Positions 1 through 7,649 of a stretch of DNA of 10,264 nt are shown here, one piece after another. Positions within the stretch are counted from its first letter, which is position 1. The number at the start of each line of letters is the position of its first letter. Source of the stretch: an uncultured Peptococcaceae bacterium (GTDB taxonomy: Bacteria; Bacillota; Desulfotomaculia; Desulfotomaculales; Desulfocucumaceae); contig CATZDY010000094.1 of NCBI GenBank assembly GCA_958417755.1, positions 1 to 10,264 on the forward strand, given 5' to 3'. Made by a program: the position numbers and the translations under genes. A model generated the notes under the pieces. The model did not search any database. It saw only the letters and a program-made list of their open reading frames with translations, and was not told the origin of the DNA.

Positions 1-653
1 AATCAGTAAAAACAGAGCCTAAAAATAGTAATTTGAAAATTTTGGATACCAGTGTGATTATTGATGGACGTATTTCTGATTTATGTGACAGTGGTTTTAT
101 AGAAGGTGTATTGGTTGTGCCTGGTTTTGTGTTGGAAGAATTAAGGCATATTGCAGATTCTTCAGATGTTTTAAAACGCAATCGAGGGCGTAGGGGATTG
201 GATATATTAAATAAAATGAGCAAAGATTCTGAGATAAAAGTTCAAATATATGACAATATGAAAGGATTAAATGTTGAAGATGAAGTAGATACAAAATTGG
301 TTAAATTAACCCAACGTTTAGGGGGAAAGATTATGACCAATGATTATAATTTAAATAAAGTTGCCGAATTACATGGAGTAAAGGTCCTGAATATTAATGA
401 ATTAGCCAATGCTGTGAAGCCTGTGGTATTACCAGGAGAAGAGATGATGGTGCAAGTGGTAAAAGATGGAAAAGAATCTGGGCAGGGTATTGGCTATTTG
501 GATGATGGTACCATGATTGTAGTGGATGGGGGCAAAAAATATATGGGGCAAACCATTATGGTTGTGGTAACAAGTATATTGCAAACAGCAGCAGGACGTA
601 TGATTTTTGCAAGACCGAATATAGAGGGGAATCATCTGGGGATAGAAAATTAA
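1..653 (+). CDS. yacL: PIN/TRAM domain membrane protein YacL, C-terminal part (5' end outside window)
   Basis: Cytoplasmic nuclease-like portion of a YacL-type protein. The frame is open from base 3 with no stop. A TTG at 33 could be taken as a start, but it has no ribosome binding site and falls inside the conserved KILDTSVIIDGRI block that opens the PIN domain. The gene therefore very probably begins upstream; family members are about 350 residues with N-terminal membrane helices. Numbering from the TTG, acidic residues of the PIN metal site are visible at D5, E35/E36, D86 (in EVDTKLV) and D104 (in TNDYNL). A TRAM-like beta domain follows at about 130-195 (KPVVLPGEEM, GQGIGYLDDGTM, ending GRMIFARP). 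TRAM domains bind RNA, so an RNA-directed role is likely, but the substrate is not known to me. The gene stands before ispD, the usual Firmicutes arrangement. Confidence 0.9.
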   Translation, partial: SVKTEPKNSNLKILDTSVIIDGRISDLCDSGFIEGVLVVPGFVLEELRHIADSSDVLKRNRGRRGLDILNKMSKDSEIKVQIYDNMKGLNVEDEVDTKLVKLTQRLGGKIMTNDYNLNKVAELHGVKVLNINELANAVKPVVLPGEEMMVQVVKDGKESGQGIGYLDDGTMIVVDGGKKYMGQTIMVVVTSILQTAAGRMIFARPNIEGNHLGIEN

Positions 654-671
654 TGCTTTGTAGTAAAGCAT
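653..671 (+). other. Short stem-loop between yacL and ispD
   Basis: ATGCTTT (653-659) and AAAGCAT (665-671) form a perfect 7-bp stem with loop GTAGT, starting at the last base of the yacL stop codon. No T-tract follows, so it is not a convincing terminator. It may be an mRNA stability or processing hairpin before the ispD ribosome binding site at 680-685. Confidence 0.4.
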
Positions 672-691
672 GACATAATAGGTGAACGAAT

Positions 692-1375
692 ATGGAAAAA
701 ATATTTGTGGTGGTTGTTGCAGCCGGTAAGAGCATGCGAATGAAAGGCATTGATAAGCAGTTTGTTATGTTAGGTGAAAAAACTGTATTGCAGCACACTC
801 TGTCCGTTTTTGAAGAAATACCCTCTATCCAAGGGATTATTTTGGTTACCTCTGGGGATAAAGTTGAGGTAATGCAACATATAACCAGAAAATGGGGTAT
901 TACAAAGCTTTTTGCCGTACAGTCAGGAGGAAATACACGCCAGCAGTCAGTAAAAAATGGATTGCTGGCTGTTCCATCTCAGTGTGATATCATTTTGATT
1001 CACGATGGGGCCAGGCCATTGGTATCAAAAACTCATATTGAAGCAGTAATAAAAGAAACCCACATATTTGGTGCTGCAACATTGGCAGTACCAGTAAAGG
1101 ATACAATCAAGATAGCCAACGACCAAGGGTTTGTTGCCAAAACGCTAGACAGAAGTTTACTTTGGGCAACCCAGACCCCCCAGGGATTTCGTTATACCTT
1201 ATTACTGAAAGCATATCAACAAATCAAGGATAGTGATGTATTTACAGATGATGCTTCTTTGGTGGAATCCTTAGGATATAGGGTGAAATTAGTTCTTGGT
1301 GCTTATGAAAATATAAAGATTACAACCCCGGAAGACTTGCATGTCGCAAAAATATTGTATCAAATGTGTGATTGA
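692..1375 (+). CDS. ispD: 2-C-methyl-D-erythritol 4-phosphate cytidylyltransferase
   Basis: Third step of the MEP isoprenoid pathway: transfers CMP from CTP to 2-C-methyl-D-erythritol 4-phosphate, giving CDP-ME; soluble enzyme. The 227-residue length is normal. The nucleotide-binding loop AAGKSMRM lies at 10-17, followed by K22. HDGARPLV begins at H104 with metal-binding D105. VPVKDTIK and TQTPQGF follow, then TDDASLVE at 185-192 and NIKITTPEDL with K209. R16, K22, D105 and K209 sit where the family keeps its CTP and substrate contacts. The ATG follows AGGTGA (680-685) at six bases. ispF lies 41 bp downstream, so two MEP-pathway enzymes are adjacent and probably co-transcribed. Confidence 0.96.
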   Translation: MEKIFVVVVAAGKSMRMKGIDKQFVMLGEKTVLQHTLSVFEEIPSIQGIILVTSGDKVEVMQHITRKWGITKLFAVQSGGNTRQQSVKNGLLAVPSQCDIILIHDGARPLVSKTHIEAVIKETHIFGAATLAVPVKDTIKIANDQGFVAKTLDRSLLWATQTPQGFRYTLLLKAYQQIKDSDVFTDDASLVESLGYRVKLVLGAYENIKITTPEDLHVAKILYQMCD

Positions 1376-1416
1376 TTTTAGCAATGAATAGATGGATAGT
1401 TTTTGAGGAGGTTTGT

Positions 1417-1899
1417 ATGCGTATTGGATTTGGGTATGATGTACATAAATTGGTAGAAGCAAGAAAGCTTATTTTGGGTGGTATGGTCATAGAATATGGA
1501 AAAGGGCTGGCAGGACATTCAGATGCTGATGTTTTGGTGCATGCTGTCATGGATGCATTATTAGGGGCTGCTGGAGCTGGGGATATTGGTCAGCATTTCC
1601 CTGATACAGACCAGCAATATAAAGATATTGCAAGTTTGGATTTATTGGCAAAAGTAAAAAATATATTGAACCAATACGGTTATGTTATTGGTAATATAGA
1701 TACAGTTATTGTTGCCCAAGCACCAAGATTGGCAAATTATATGGAACAGATGAAATATAATTTATCTGTCCCATTGGAAATAGATGAAGATAAAATCAAT
1801 ATAAAGGCTACTACCACAGAGGGACTTGGTTTTACAGGATTGGGAGAAGGGATCGCTGCCTATGCCATAGCCATGGTATTTCCTAAAAGCAATGGTTGA
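1417..1899 (+). CDS. ispF: 2-C-methyl-D-erythritol 2,4-cyclodiphosphate synthase
   Basis: Cyclises CDP-ME 2-phosphate to ME-cPP with release of CMP, the fifth step of the MEP pathway; the family enzyme is a trimer with a metal site. With the ATG at 1417 the protein is 160 residues, the usual size, and begins MRIGFGYDVHKL. Metal ligands D8, H10 and H42 (in GHSDADVLVHA) are all present, as are DIGQHFPDTD and the C-terminal TTTEGLGFTGLGEGIAAYAI. The frame is open back to a TTG at 1372 that overlaps the ispD stop. That start would add 15 residues not typical of the family, while AGGAGG (1406-1411) sits five bases before the ATG, so 1417 is preferred. Confidence 0.96.
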   Translation: MRIGFGYDVHKLVEARKLILGGMVIEYGKGLAGHSDADVLVHAVMDALLGAAGAGDIGQHFPDTDQQYKDIASLDLLAKVKNILNQYGYVIGNIDTVIVAQAPRLANYMEQMKYNLSVPLEIDEDKINIKATTTEGLGFTGLGEGIAAYAIAMVFPKSNG

Positions 1900-1959
1900 A
1901 TTTGTATTACCATACCTTATAAAACATTGACCATATTTTTTACTGGTTTCTTGTTTTAT

Positions 1960-1977
1960 GTATATGAACCCATATAC
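1960..1977. repeat. Perfect inverted repeat upstream of the gltX promoter
   Basis: GTATATG (1960-1966) and CATATAC (1971-1977) are exact reverse complements around AACC, ending seven bases before the gltX -35 element. No T-tract follows, so it is unlikely to be an ispF terminator. A protein-binding operator is possible; nothing in the sequence identifies the protein. Confidence 0.35.
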
Positions 1978-1984
1978 TTATACA

Positions 1985-2014
1985 TTGCTTGGGTGAAAGA
2001 GCTAATGATATAAT
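1985..2014 (+). promoter_or_regulatory. SigA-type promoter for gltX-cysE-cysS block
   Basis: TTGCTT (1985-1990), an 18-bp spacer, then TATAAT (2009-2014) preceded by TG-A, an extended -10. Transcription would start near 2021, leaving a leader of about 30 nt before the TTG start of gltX. That leader is too short for a T-box or riboswitch, so this synthetase transcript shows no such control. Confidence 0.72.
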
Positions 2015-2050
2015 AATGTTTATTCTAGTAAAATACGGGAGGTTTGCCCT

Positions 2051-3514
2051 TTGTCTCAAATAAAAGTAAGGTTTGCACCAAGTCCTACCGGGCCATTGCA
2101 TATTGGAGGAGCGCGTTCGGCATTGTTCAATTGGTTGTATGCTCGCCATTGTGGAGGTACTTTTGTGGTACGTATAGAGGATACAGATTTAGAACGCAGT
2201 TCAAAGGAGTCGGAGCAGAATATTATCGAGGCCCTTCGTTGGTTGGGTCTTGATTGGGATGAGGGCATTGAAGTAGGGGGAGAAAATGGTCCTTATCGGC
2301 AGACAGAGCGTTTAGAATTCTATCAACAATATGCACAGAAACTGGTGGAAAGAGGGCTTGCTTATACTTGTTATTGTACGGAGGAGGAGTTGGCAGCCCA
2401 ACGAGAATACCAACTGGAACAAAACCAATTGCCGCGCTATACAGGGCGTTGTAGACATTTAACTGCTAAAGAGCAAGGGCAGTTCATTGCAGAAGGTAGA
2501 AAGCCGGTGCTGCGGTTTAAAGTGCCAGAGGGTAAAATTGTTACTGTGCCCGATTTGGTGCGGGGGCATGTGAGCTTTGAAACAGAAGGGATTGGAGATT
2601 TTATTATCATAAAATCCGATGGGATTCCTACTTATAACTATGCAGTGGTTGTGGATGATCATTTAATGGGCATTACCCACGTGATACGGGCAGAAGAACA
2701 TCTTTCTAATACCCCCAGGCAAATTTTGCTATACCAGGCCTTGGCATTTGAGGTTCCTATTTTTGCTCATATTTCATTAATTTTAGGTGAAGATCGCAGT
2801 AAAATGAGTAAAAGGCATGGAGCAACTTCCTTAGAGCAATATCAAAAGTTAGGATATTTACCTGAAGCCATGGCTAATTTTCTAGCTCTTTTGGGATGGT
2901 CACCAGGAGGAGAAGAGGAAATATTGTCCTTAACGCAAATACAGGAACAGTTTTCCTTGGACCGGGTGGCCAAAAATCCCGCTGTATTTGATTTGGAAAA
3001 ATTAAATTGGTTAAATGGACATTATATTCGCCAAGGGGATTCAGAAAGAATGGTTCAATTGCTTATTCCTTATCTGCGTGAAGGAGGTTTTGTTCCAGAG
3101 GAGGTGACAGAAGAAACTTTGCAATGGGTAAGATTATTGTTTTCTGCTGTCAATAAATATTTAACTTGTTTATCTGAAATCAATGAACATGCGAACAAAT
3201 ATACAGCCACCCAAGTATCTCCTGTGGACAATGAGGCAAAAGATATATTGTTACAGGAAAAAGTAAGGGATGTGGTTCAATTGGCTAAAGATAAAATCCA
3301 TGATGCGGACGTTTTGGATGAGGAAACTAGCAAATCAATACTGAAATCTTTGGGTAAAGAACTTGGCCTAAAAGGAAAACAAATCTATATGCCATTGCGG
3401 GTGGCATTGACTGGAGAAATGCATGGGCCTGAATTATATCAAATTATTCCTTTGTTGGGTCGAGAAAAGGCAGTGTCCAGGTTAACCTATAGTTTGGCGT
3501 TAATAAAATCCTGA
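2051..3514 (+). CDS. gltX: Glutamyl-tRNA synthetase
   Basis: Class I aminoacyl-tRNA synthetase that charges tRNA-Glu with glutamate, using ATP, in the cytoplasm. It has 487 residues, normal for bacterial GluRS. The N terminus IKVRFAPSPTGPLHIGGARS holds the HIGH-type motif as HIGG at 17-20. The KMSKS-type motif is KMSKR at 251-255 (followed by HGA). A probable zinc site is formed by C107, C109, C134 and H136 (CYC...CRH). The C-terminal helical half would be the anticodon-binding part. Start is TTG at 2051, seven bases after GGGAGGT (2037-2043). Whether the enzyme also charges tRNA-Gln (nondiscriminating form) cannot be told by eye. It is first in the gltX-cysE-cysS run. Confidence 0.97.
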   Translation: MSQIKVRFAPSPTGPLHIGGARSALFNWLYARHCGGTFVVRIEDTDLERSSKESEQNIIEALRWLGLDWDEGIEVGGENGPYRQTERLEFYQQYAQKLVERGLAYTCYCTEEELAAQREYQLEQNQLPRYTGRCRHLTAKEQGQFIAEGRKPVLRFKVPEGKIVTVPDLVRGHVSFETEGIGDFIIIKSDGIPTYNYAVVVDDHLMGITHVIRAEEHLSNTPRQILLYQALAFEVPIFAHISLILGEDRSKMSKRHGATSLEQYQKLGYLPEAMANFLALLGWSPGGEEEILSLTQIQEQFSLDRVAKNPAVFDLEKLNWLNGHYIRQGDSERMVQLLIPYLREGGFVPEEVTEETLQWVRLLFSAVNKYLTCLSEINEHANKYTATQVSPVDNEAKDILLQEKVRDVVQLAKDKIHDADVLDEETSKSILKSLGKELGLKGKQIYMPLRVALTGEMHGPELYQIIPLLGREKAVSRLTYSLALIKS

Positions 3515-3536
3515 TAAAAGTCTTTGGAGGCAATTC

Positions 3537-4241
3537 GTGCTTTTTAAGAAAGGATGCATGAAAATGGGGCGATTGCGAAAAGAAATTAATGCGGTTTTCG
3601 AAAGGGATCCGGCAGCAAAAAGTGTGTTGGAAGTCTTGCTATGTTATCCTGGTTTGCATGCTATTTTAATGCATCGCTTAGCACATTTCTTGTATAAAAA
3701 AAGGTTTTTTTTACTAGCACGGGTTTTATCTCAAGTATCAAGATTTTTAACTGGCATTGAAATACATCCAGGGGCCCAGATTGGGGAAGGTTTATTTATT
3801 GATCATGGCTCAGGGGTTGTGATTGGAGAAACAGCTATAATAGGGGATAATGTAACCCTGTACCAAGGTGTTACCCTGGGAGGCACAGGTAAAGAAAAAG
3901 GAAAACGTCATCCCACCATTGGCAACAATGTAGTGATTAGCGCTGGGGCTAAGGTCTTGGGCTCCTTTGTGGTAGGAGATAATTCAAAAATTGGTGCGGG
4001 ATCTGTAGTATTAAAGCCAGTTCCTCCAGGAAGTACAGTTGTGGGTGTACCAGGAAGGGTTGTTGTAAAGGACGGGCAACGGGTACGTGCAGGCATTGAT
4101 TTATATCATGATCGATTGCCTGATCCTATATCAGAAGCAATCAATGGATTATTGGAAAATATGTCATTTTTAGAAAAGCGGGTAAAGGAATTGGAGGATA
4201 AACTGGGCCATTCGTCAAACAAGGGTAAAGTGGATTCTTAG
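3537..4241 (+). CDS. cysE: Serine O-acetyltransferase
   Basis: Makes O-acetyl-L-serine from serine and acetyl-CoA, the committed step of cysteine synthesis. The N-terminal helical part (EINAVFERDPAAKS, HAILMHRLAHFLY) is followed by a left-handed parallel beta-helix of hexapeptide repeats at about 75-190, running from IEIHPGAQIGEGLFIDHGSG to VVGVPGRVV. D89 and H90 in IDHGSGVVIGET and H125 in KRHPTIGNN match the conserved active-site region. The C-terminal tail (LENMSFLEKRVKELEDKL) looks like a short coiled coil. The GTG start at 3537 is six bases after GGAGG (3526-3530). An ATG at 3558 or 3564 would also fit the family N terminus. It lies 22 bp after gltX and 15 bp before cysS, linking cysteine supply to its tRNA charging. 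Confidence 0.95.
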   Translation: MLFKKGCMKMGRLRKEINAVFERDPAAKSVLEVLLCYPGLHAILMHRLAHFLYKKRFFLLARVLSQVSRFLTGIEIHPGAQIGEGLFIDHGSGVVIGETAIIGDNVTLYQGVTLGGTGKEKGKRHPTIGNNVVISAGAKVLGSFVVGDNSKIGAGSVVLKPVPPGSTVVGVPGRVVVKDGQRVRAGIDLYHDRLPDPISEAINGLLENMSFLEKRVKELEDKLGHSSNKGKVDS

Positions 4242-4256
4242 AAAGGGGAGATAAGA

Positions 4257-5714
4257 ATGCTTGTATACAATACAATGACCAGGCAAAAAGAAGAATTTAT
4301 CCCCAAGGAAATGAATAAGGTGGGGATGTATGTTTGTGGACCCACGACATATAATTTTATACACTTAGGAAATGCCCGTTTTTTAGTTGTTTTTGATACC
4401 ATACGTCGTTACCTTATACATAAAGGATACCAAGTCAATTATATTCAAAATTTTACGGATATTGATGATAAAATTATCAATAAAGCAAAAGAAGAGGGGG
4501 AGAATCCTTTACTTCTTGCTCAAAAATATATCCAAGAATATTTCTTGGATGCAGATGCATTGAATGTCTTAAGAGCTGAGGTGCATCCAAAGGTTTCAGA
4601 GCATATCCCAGAAATCATAGATATGGTGTCTACTCTTATTGAAAAGGGCCATGCTTATGTAGTATCCGGAGATGTATATTATGATATTGCAAGTTTTCCT
4701 GAATATGGAAAATTGTCTGGCCGTACTTTAGAAGATATGCAAGCTGGGGCCAGAGTGGAAGTAAATGAAAGAAAAAAACATCCTATGGATTTTGTTCTAT
4801 GGAAGGCAGCAAAAGAAGGAGAACCTTCTTGGGATAGCCCTTGGGGTGCTGGACGTCCTGGTTGGCATATAGAATGTTCAGTCATGTCATTAAAGTACCT
4901 TGGTGCAGGGTTTGATATCCATGGAGGTGGTTTTGATCTTATATTTCCCCATCATGAAAATGAAATTGCTCAATCAGAAGCTGCCACAGGAAAAGAATTT
5001 GTTCGCTATTGGTTGCATAATGGTTTCATTACAGTAAATCAGGAAAAAATGTCTAAATCCTTAGGGAACTTTTTTATTGTGAGGGAAATTTTGGAGAAAT
5101 TCCCCCCTGAAGTGGTACGCTTTTTCTTGCTTTCAACCCATTATCGCAGTCCATTGGATTTTGATGATAAAAAATTAGAAGTATCAGCCCGTGGCTTGGA
5201 ACGAGTTAAAAATTGTATGCGAGCTATGGAGGAAGCCTATAAGGGGCTTTTAAGAGACAATAAAATGGAAGATGATTTGCTTTTAGAACAAATCTTTGTA
5301 AAGCGCTTAGCAGATTTTGATAGAGCAATGGATGATGATTTTAATACAGCATTGGCCATTGGTATACTATTTGAAACAGTAGGGGATATCAATGGATATC
5401 TGCGTCAACAGGCTGAGCAGGGAAAAGGAGTTTGTAAAGAAACTTTGTCTAAAGCCAAAGAAATGATGAATACTTTTAACTTGGTTCTAGGCTTATTTAA
5501 GGTGGATGAAAAAGGAAATGTGCTATTAGATACTTCCTTAGAAGAGGATACTACCTTGGTTGAAGGCTTAATGAATCTATTAATTGAGATAAGGCAACAA
5601 GCCCGGACGCGAAAAGAATATGATGTTGCTGATAAGATTCGAAATGAACTGGTGAACCTGGGGATTATCTTAGAAGATACCCCGAAAGGAGCTCGCTGGA
5701 AGAAACAGAGGTAA
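4257..5714 (+). CDS. cysS: Cysteinyl-tRNA synthetase
   Basis: Class I synthetase attaching cysteine to tRNA-Cys; cytoplasmic. It has 485 residues, the usual length. HIGH-type motif HLGN at 36-39 inside CGPTTYNFIHLGNAR, and KMSKS at 264-268. The catalytic zinc that selects the cysteine thiol would be held by C27, C207 (in GWHIECSVM), H232 and E236 (in FPHHENEIAQSE), all present. The C terminus ends EYDVADKIRNEL...GARWKKQR, as in this family. The ATG is six bases after AAAGGGGAG (4242-4250). Only 15 bp separate it from cysE and 7 bp from mrnC, indicating one transcript. No T-box precedes it. Confidence 0.97.
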   Translation: MLVYNTMTRQKEEFIPKEMNKVGMYVCGPTTYNFIHLGNARFLVVFDTIRRYLIHKGYQVNYIQNFTDIDDKIINKAKEEGENPLLLAQKYIQEYFLDADALNVLRAEVHPKVSEHIPEIIDMVSTLIEKGHAYVVSGDVYYDIASFPEYGKLSGRTLEDMQAGARVEVNERKKHPMDFVLWKAAKEGEPSWDSPWGAGRPGWHIECSVMSLKYLGAGFDIHGGGFDLIFPHHENEIAQSEAATGKEFVRYWLHNGFITVNQEKMSKSLGNFFIVREILEKFPPEVVRFFLLSTHYRSPLDFDDKKLEVSARGLERVKNCMRAMEEAYKGLLRDNKMEDDLLLEQIFVKRLADFDRAMDDDFNTALAIGILFETVGDINGYLRQQAEQGKGVCKETLSKAKEMMNTFNLVLGLFKVDEKGNVLLDTSLEEDTTLVEGLMNLLIEIRQQARTRKEYDVADKIRNELVNLGIILEDTPKGARWKKQR

Positions 5715-5721
5715 ATGCATA

Positions 5722-6135
5722 TTGGAGTATATGTTTGCAGCTTTTGATTGTAAAAAATTAGAACAAATCTCGTCATTAGAATTAGCATATGTAGGTGATG
5801 CAGTCTATGAATTAGCTGTTCGCAGACATCTATTGGCTATGGGTATTGTGGGAAGCAACCGTTTACATCGTGAGGCAGTGAAATATGTTTGTGCAGATAC
5901 CCAGGCTAAAGTTTTGCATGCCTTGGAACCTAGTTTATCAGAAAAAGAATTAGCTGTAGCGAAACGAGGACGGAATGCAAAAAGCGGTCATGCTCCTAGA
6001 GGTGCTTGTGTCACCAGCTACCGATATAGTACTGGATTGGAGAGTCTGGTGGGGTATTTGTTTTTGACAGGGGAGTATTCTCGTTTGCAAATCATAATGG
6101 AGCAGGTTTTTAAAATAATAGAAACAAGTTTCTAG
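5722..6135 (+). CDS. mrnC: Mini-ribonuclease III (23S rRNA maturation)
   Basis: RNase III catalytic domain without a double-stranded-RNA-binding domain. In Bacillus, Mini-III trims 23S rRNA precursor ends in the cytoplasm. It is 137 residues, the expected size. Numbered from the TTG at 5722, the metal-binding signature LAYVGDAVYELAVR carries D26 and E30, and the second acidic site is E107 in YSTGLESLVGYLFLTG. The basic stretch KRGRNAKSGHAPRG (81-94) is typical. The start is uncertain. TTG 5722 has AGAGGT (5707-5712) nine bases upstream, whereas ATG 5731 has GGAG only three bases upstream; the latter gives 134 residues. The gene follows cysS at 7 bp and precedes rlmB by 20 bp, so two 23S rRNA maturation genes are adjacent. 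Confidence 0.93.
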   Translation: MEYMFAAFDCKKLEQISSLELAYVGDAVYELAVRRHLLAMGIVGSNRLHREAVKYVCADTQAKVLHALEPSLSEKELAVAKRGRNAKSGHAPRGACVTSYRYSTGLESLVGYLFLTGEYSRLQIIMEQVFKIIETSF

Positions 6136-6155
6136 GCAATAGCAGGAGGAAGTCC

Positions 6156-6884
6156 ATGGAGCAAAATCAAGATATGGTGGTGGGAAGAAATCCAGTTCGG
6201 GAAGCGTTGCGAGCCCATAGATCGATTCATAAATTATTTTTGCTTGAAGGAAATAAAAGCAAAGTGCTACAAGAATTAAGTGGTTTAGCAAAAAATGCGG
6301 GAATACCTGTACAATGGGTTGTCCGGCAAAAGCTCGACAAACTATCTGCTGGAGCTGTTCATCAAGGAGTTGTAGCCTTTGTTTCTGCATATGAATATGT
6401 GGATGTAGATGAAATGCTGGAAAAAGCCGGTCCCCTTCCTTTTTTGCTCATTCTAAATGAAGTCAATGATCCTCATAATTTGGGAGCTATTTTAAGAACA
6501 GCTGAGGCTGCTGGGGTAGATGGTGTCATTATTCCCAAAAGGCGGGCTGCAGCTCTTACTTCTGCTGTAGCGAAAGCTTCAGCAGGAGCACTGGAATATA
6601 TGGCAGTGGCCCGGGTATCGAACATTGTTGCTACAATAGATATATTGAAAAAAAAAGGCCTGTGGATTGTAGGTGCTCACATGGATGGAATGCCATATTG
6701 GGATACTCATTTGGATGGACCAGTGGCTTTGGTCATAGGGGGAGAAGAAAAAGGATTAGGCCGCTTGGTTGAAGAAAAATGTGATATTTTGGTTCGTATT
6801 CCCATGCTTGGCAAGGGAATTAGTTTAAATGCTTCAGTGGCTGCAGCTGTATTATCCTATGAGATTTTGCGCCAGAGGAGATAG
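6156..6884 (+). CDS. rlmB: TrmH-family 23S rRNA (guanosine-2'-O-)-methyltransferase RlmB
   Basis: SPOUT-class SAM-dependent enzyme; RlmB methylates the 2'-O of a peptidyl-transferase-loop guanosine (G2251 in E. coli numbering). It is 242 residues. The N-terminal substrate-binding domain opens VVGRNPVREALRA and ends with HQGVVAFVS. The knotted catalytic domain has motif 1 NEVNDPHNLGAILRTAEAAG starting at N101 with R114, motif 2 LVIGGEEKGL, and motif 3 IPMLGKGISLNASVAAAVL with S223-L224-N225. All are canonical. The ATG follows AGGAGGA (6144-6150) by five bases. In Firmicutes this position is often labelled yacO. The family also contains tRNA methyltransferases, so the exact target rests on synteny and similarity. 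Confidence 0.93.
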   Translation: MEQNQDMVVGRNPVREALRAHRSIHKLFLLEGNKSKVLQELSGLAKNAGIPVQWVVRQKLDKLSAGAVHQGVVAFVSAYEYVDVDEMLEKAGPLPFLLILNEVNDPHNLGAILRTAEAAGVDGVIIPKRRAAALTSAVAKASAGALEYMAVARVSNIVATIDILKKKGLWIVGAHMDGMPYWDTHLDGPVALVIGGEEKGLGRLVEEKCDILVRIPMLGKGISLNASVAAAVLSYEILRQRR

Positions 6885-6913
6885 AAGGTATGGGGTTGTA
6901 TATTTTTTATGGG

Positions 6914-6938
6914 AGCGCCATGAATAGGGGTTGGCGCT
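6914..6938 (+). promoter_or_regulatory. Stem-loop in the rlmB-yacP gap enclosing an 11-codon leader ORF start
   Basis: AGCGCC (6914-6919) and GGCGCT (6933-6938) pair perfectly around a 13-nt loop. The loop begins with ATG at 6920, which opens an 11-codon ORF preceded by GGGAG (6911-6915) and ending with TGA at 6953-6955. That TGA overlaps the yacP ATG at 6952 as ATGA. This geometry fits translational coupling or a leader control element; function is inferred. Confidence 0.4.
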
Positions 6939-6951
6939 GGGAAAGCTTATT

Positions 6952-7467
6952 ATGAGCGTAGTAGAATATTTGTTGGTAGATGGGTATAATGTGATACATG
7001 CTTGGCCAGTGTTAAAAAAATTAAAAGATACAAACTTGGCACATGCTAGGGATAAATTAAATGATTTGCTGTTGGAATATATGGCTTTAAGTGGTGAAAG
7101 AATCATTATTGTTTATGATGCCCATTTGGTAAAAAACAATCAAGAGCATATAGAAAAGCTGGATGGACTTGAGGTGGTTTATACCCGGGAGGGAGAAACC
7201 GCTGATTCTGTCATCGAAAAACTGGTTGGGAACTTGATTAAGAAAGGCTCAGTTTTTGTTGTTACTTCGGATGGGGATGAACAAAGCCTAATATTTGGGC
7301 GAGGTGCTTACCGTATTACACCACAAGAATTATTAGGCCGAATTCATCAGTTAAAGAGAGAAAGTGAGGATAAATTTTGGTTTTCCTTACCCAGTGATGG
7401 GTATTTAGAAAACCGTTTGGGTGGAGATGTTCGTAAAATTTTTGAGGCATGGCGTCGGGCAAAATAA
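6952..7467 (+). CDS. yacP: NYN (PIN-like) domain protein YacP / Rae1 ribosome-associated endonuclease
   Basis: In Bacillus the YacP protein (Rae1) enters the ribosomal A site and cleaves mRNA during translation; that role is carried over here by similarity and position. With the ATG at 6952 it has 171 residues, a single NYN domain. The acidic metal-site residues typical of PIN-like nucleases appear at D10 (LLVDGYNVIHAW), D56 (IIIVYDAH), D85 (GETADSVIEKL) and D107/D109 (VTSDGDEQ). The C terminus GGDVRKIFEAWRR is basic. A TTG at 6931 would add seven residues but has a poor ribosome-binding-site fit. The ATG has only a weak GGGAAAG (6939-6945) upstream, and translation may be coupled to a short leader ORF. 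It lies 67 bp after rlmB and before sigH, the usual Firmicutes order. Confidence 0.9.
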   Translation: MSVVEYLLVDGYNVIHAWPVLKKLKDTNLAHARDKLNDLLLEYMALSGERIIIVYDAHLVKNNQEHIEKLDGLEVVYTREGETADSVIEKLVGNLIKKGSVFVVTSDGDEQSLIFGRGAYRITPQELLGRIHQLKRESEDKFWFSLPSDGYLENRLGGDVRKIFEAWRRAK

Positions 7468-7520
7468 AAAGGGGATTGCAGAATTAAGAAATGATGGGAT
7501 AAACTACAGGGGGATTTTTC

Positions 7521-7550
7521 TTGACGTCCCTTTTTAACCTGGGATATAAT
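7521..7550 (+). promoter_or_regulatory. SigA-type promoter of sigH
   Basis: TTGACG (7521-7526), an 18-bp spacer, then a perfect TATAAT (7545-7550). The start point would be near 7557, giving an untranslated leader of about 165 nt. This lets sigH be expressed apart from the upstream housekeeping genes. In Bacillus sigH is also read by the vegetative sigma factor; I see no clear AbrB or Spo0A site by eye. Confidence 0.75.
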
Positions 7551-7620
7551 AAAGCTGTCGCTAAAAAATATGCAAAATGATGATTGCGGGGTATGAAGAA
7601 AGAGGTAGAAAACCAAAATG

Positions 7621-7649
7621 AAAATCGGGAGTGGAAAAGCCCCGGTTTT
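7621..7649 (+). promoter_or_regulatory. Stem-loop in the sigH leader
   Basis: AAAATCGGG (7621-7629) pairs with CCCGGTTTT (7641-7649): nine pairs, one of them G-U, around an 11-nt loop, followed by GTTATTT. It resembles a weak terminator or attenuator between promoter and gene. No longer alternative pairing (antiterminator) was recognised. Confidence 0.4.

Noticed and set aside
33..35. TTG at 33 as the start of a 206-residue PIN-TRAM protein
   Set aside because: There is no Shine-Dalgarno, the frame is open to the window edge, and this point is inside the conserved start of the PIN domain, so the gene continues upstream.
671..679. TG-A-CATAAT as an extended -10 promoter for ispD
   Set aside because: There is no -35, and the start would fall near 686, downstream of the ispD ribosome binding site at 680-685.
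1372..1416. N-terminal extension of IspF from TTG 1372
   Set aside because: It adds 15 residues atypical for the family, while a strong AGGAGG lies just before ATG 1417.
2044..2253. Plus-strand ORF overlapping the start of gltX in another frame, and other alternative-frame ORFs across the window
   Set aside because: Shadows of the clearly coding frames; none shows a recognisable domain or a ribosome binding site of its own.
7508..7535. AGGGGGA/TCCCTTT stem plus T-run as a terminator after yacP
   Set aside because: It needs two G-U pairs and a 12-nt loop, and it overlaps the -35 of the better supported sigH promoter; too weak to call.
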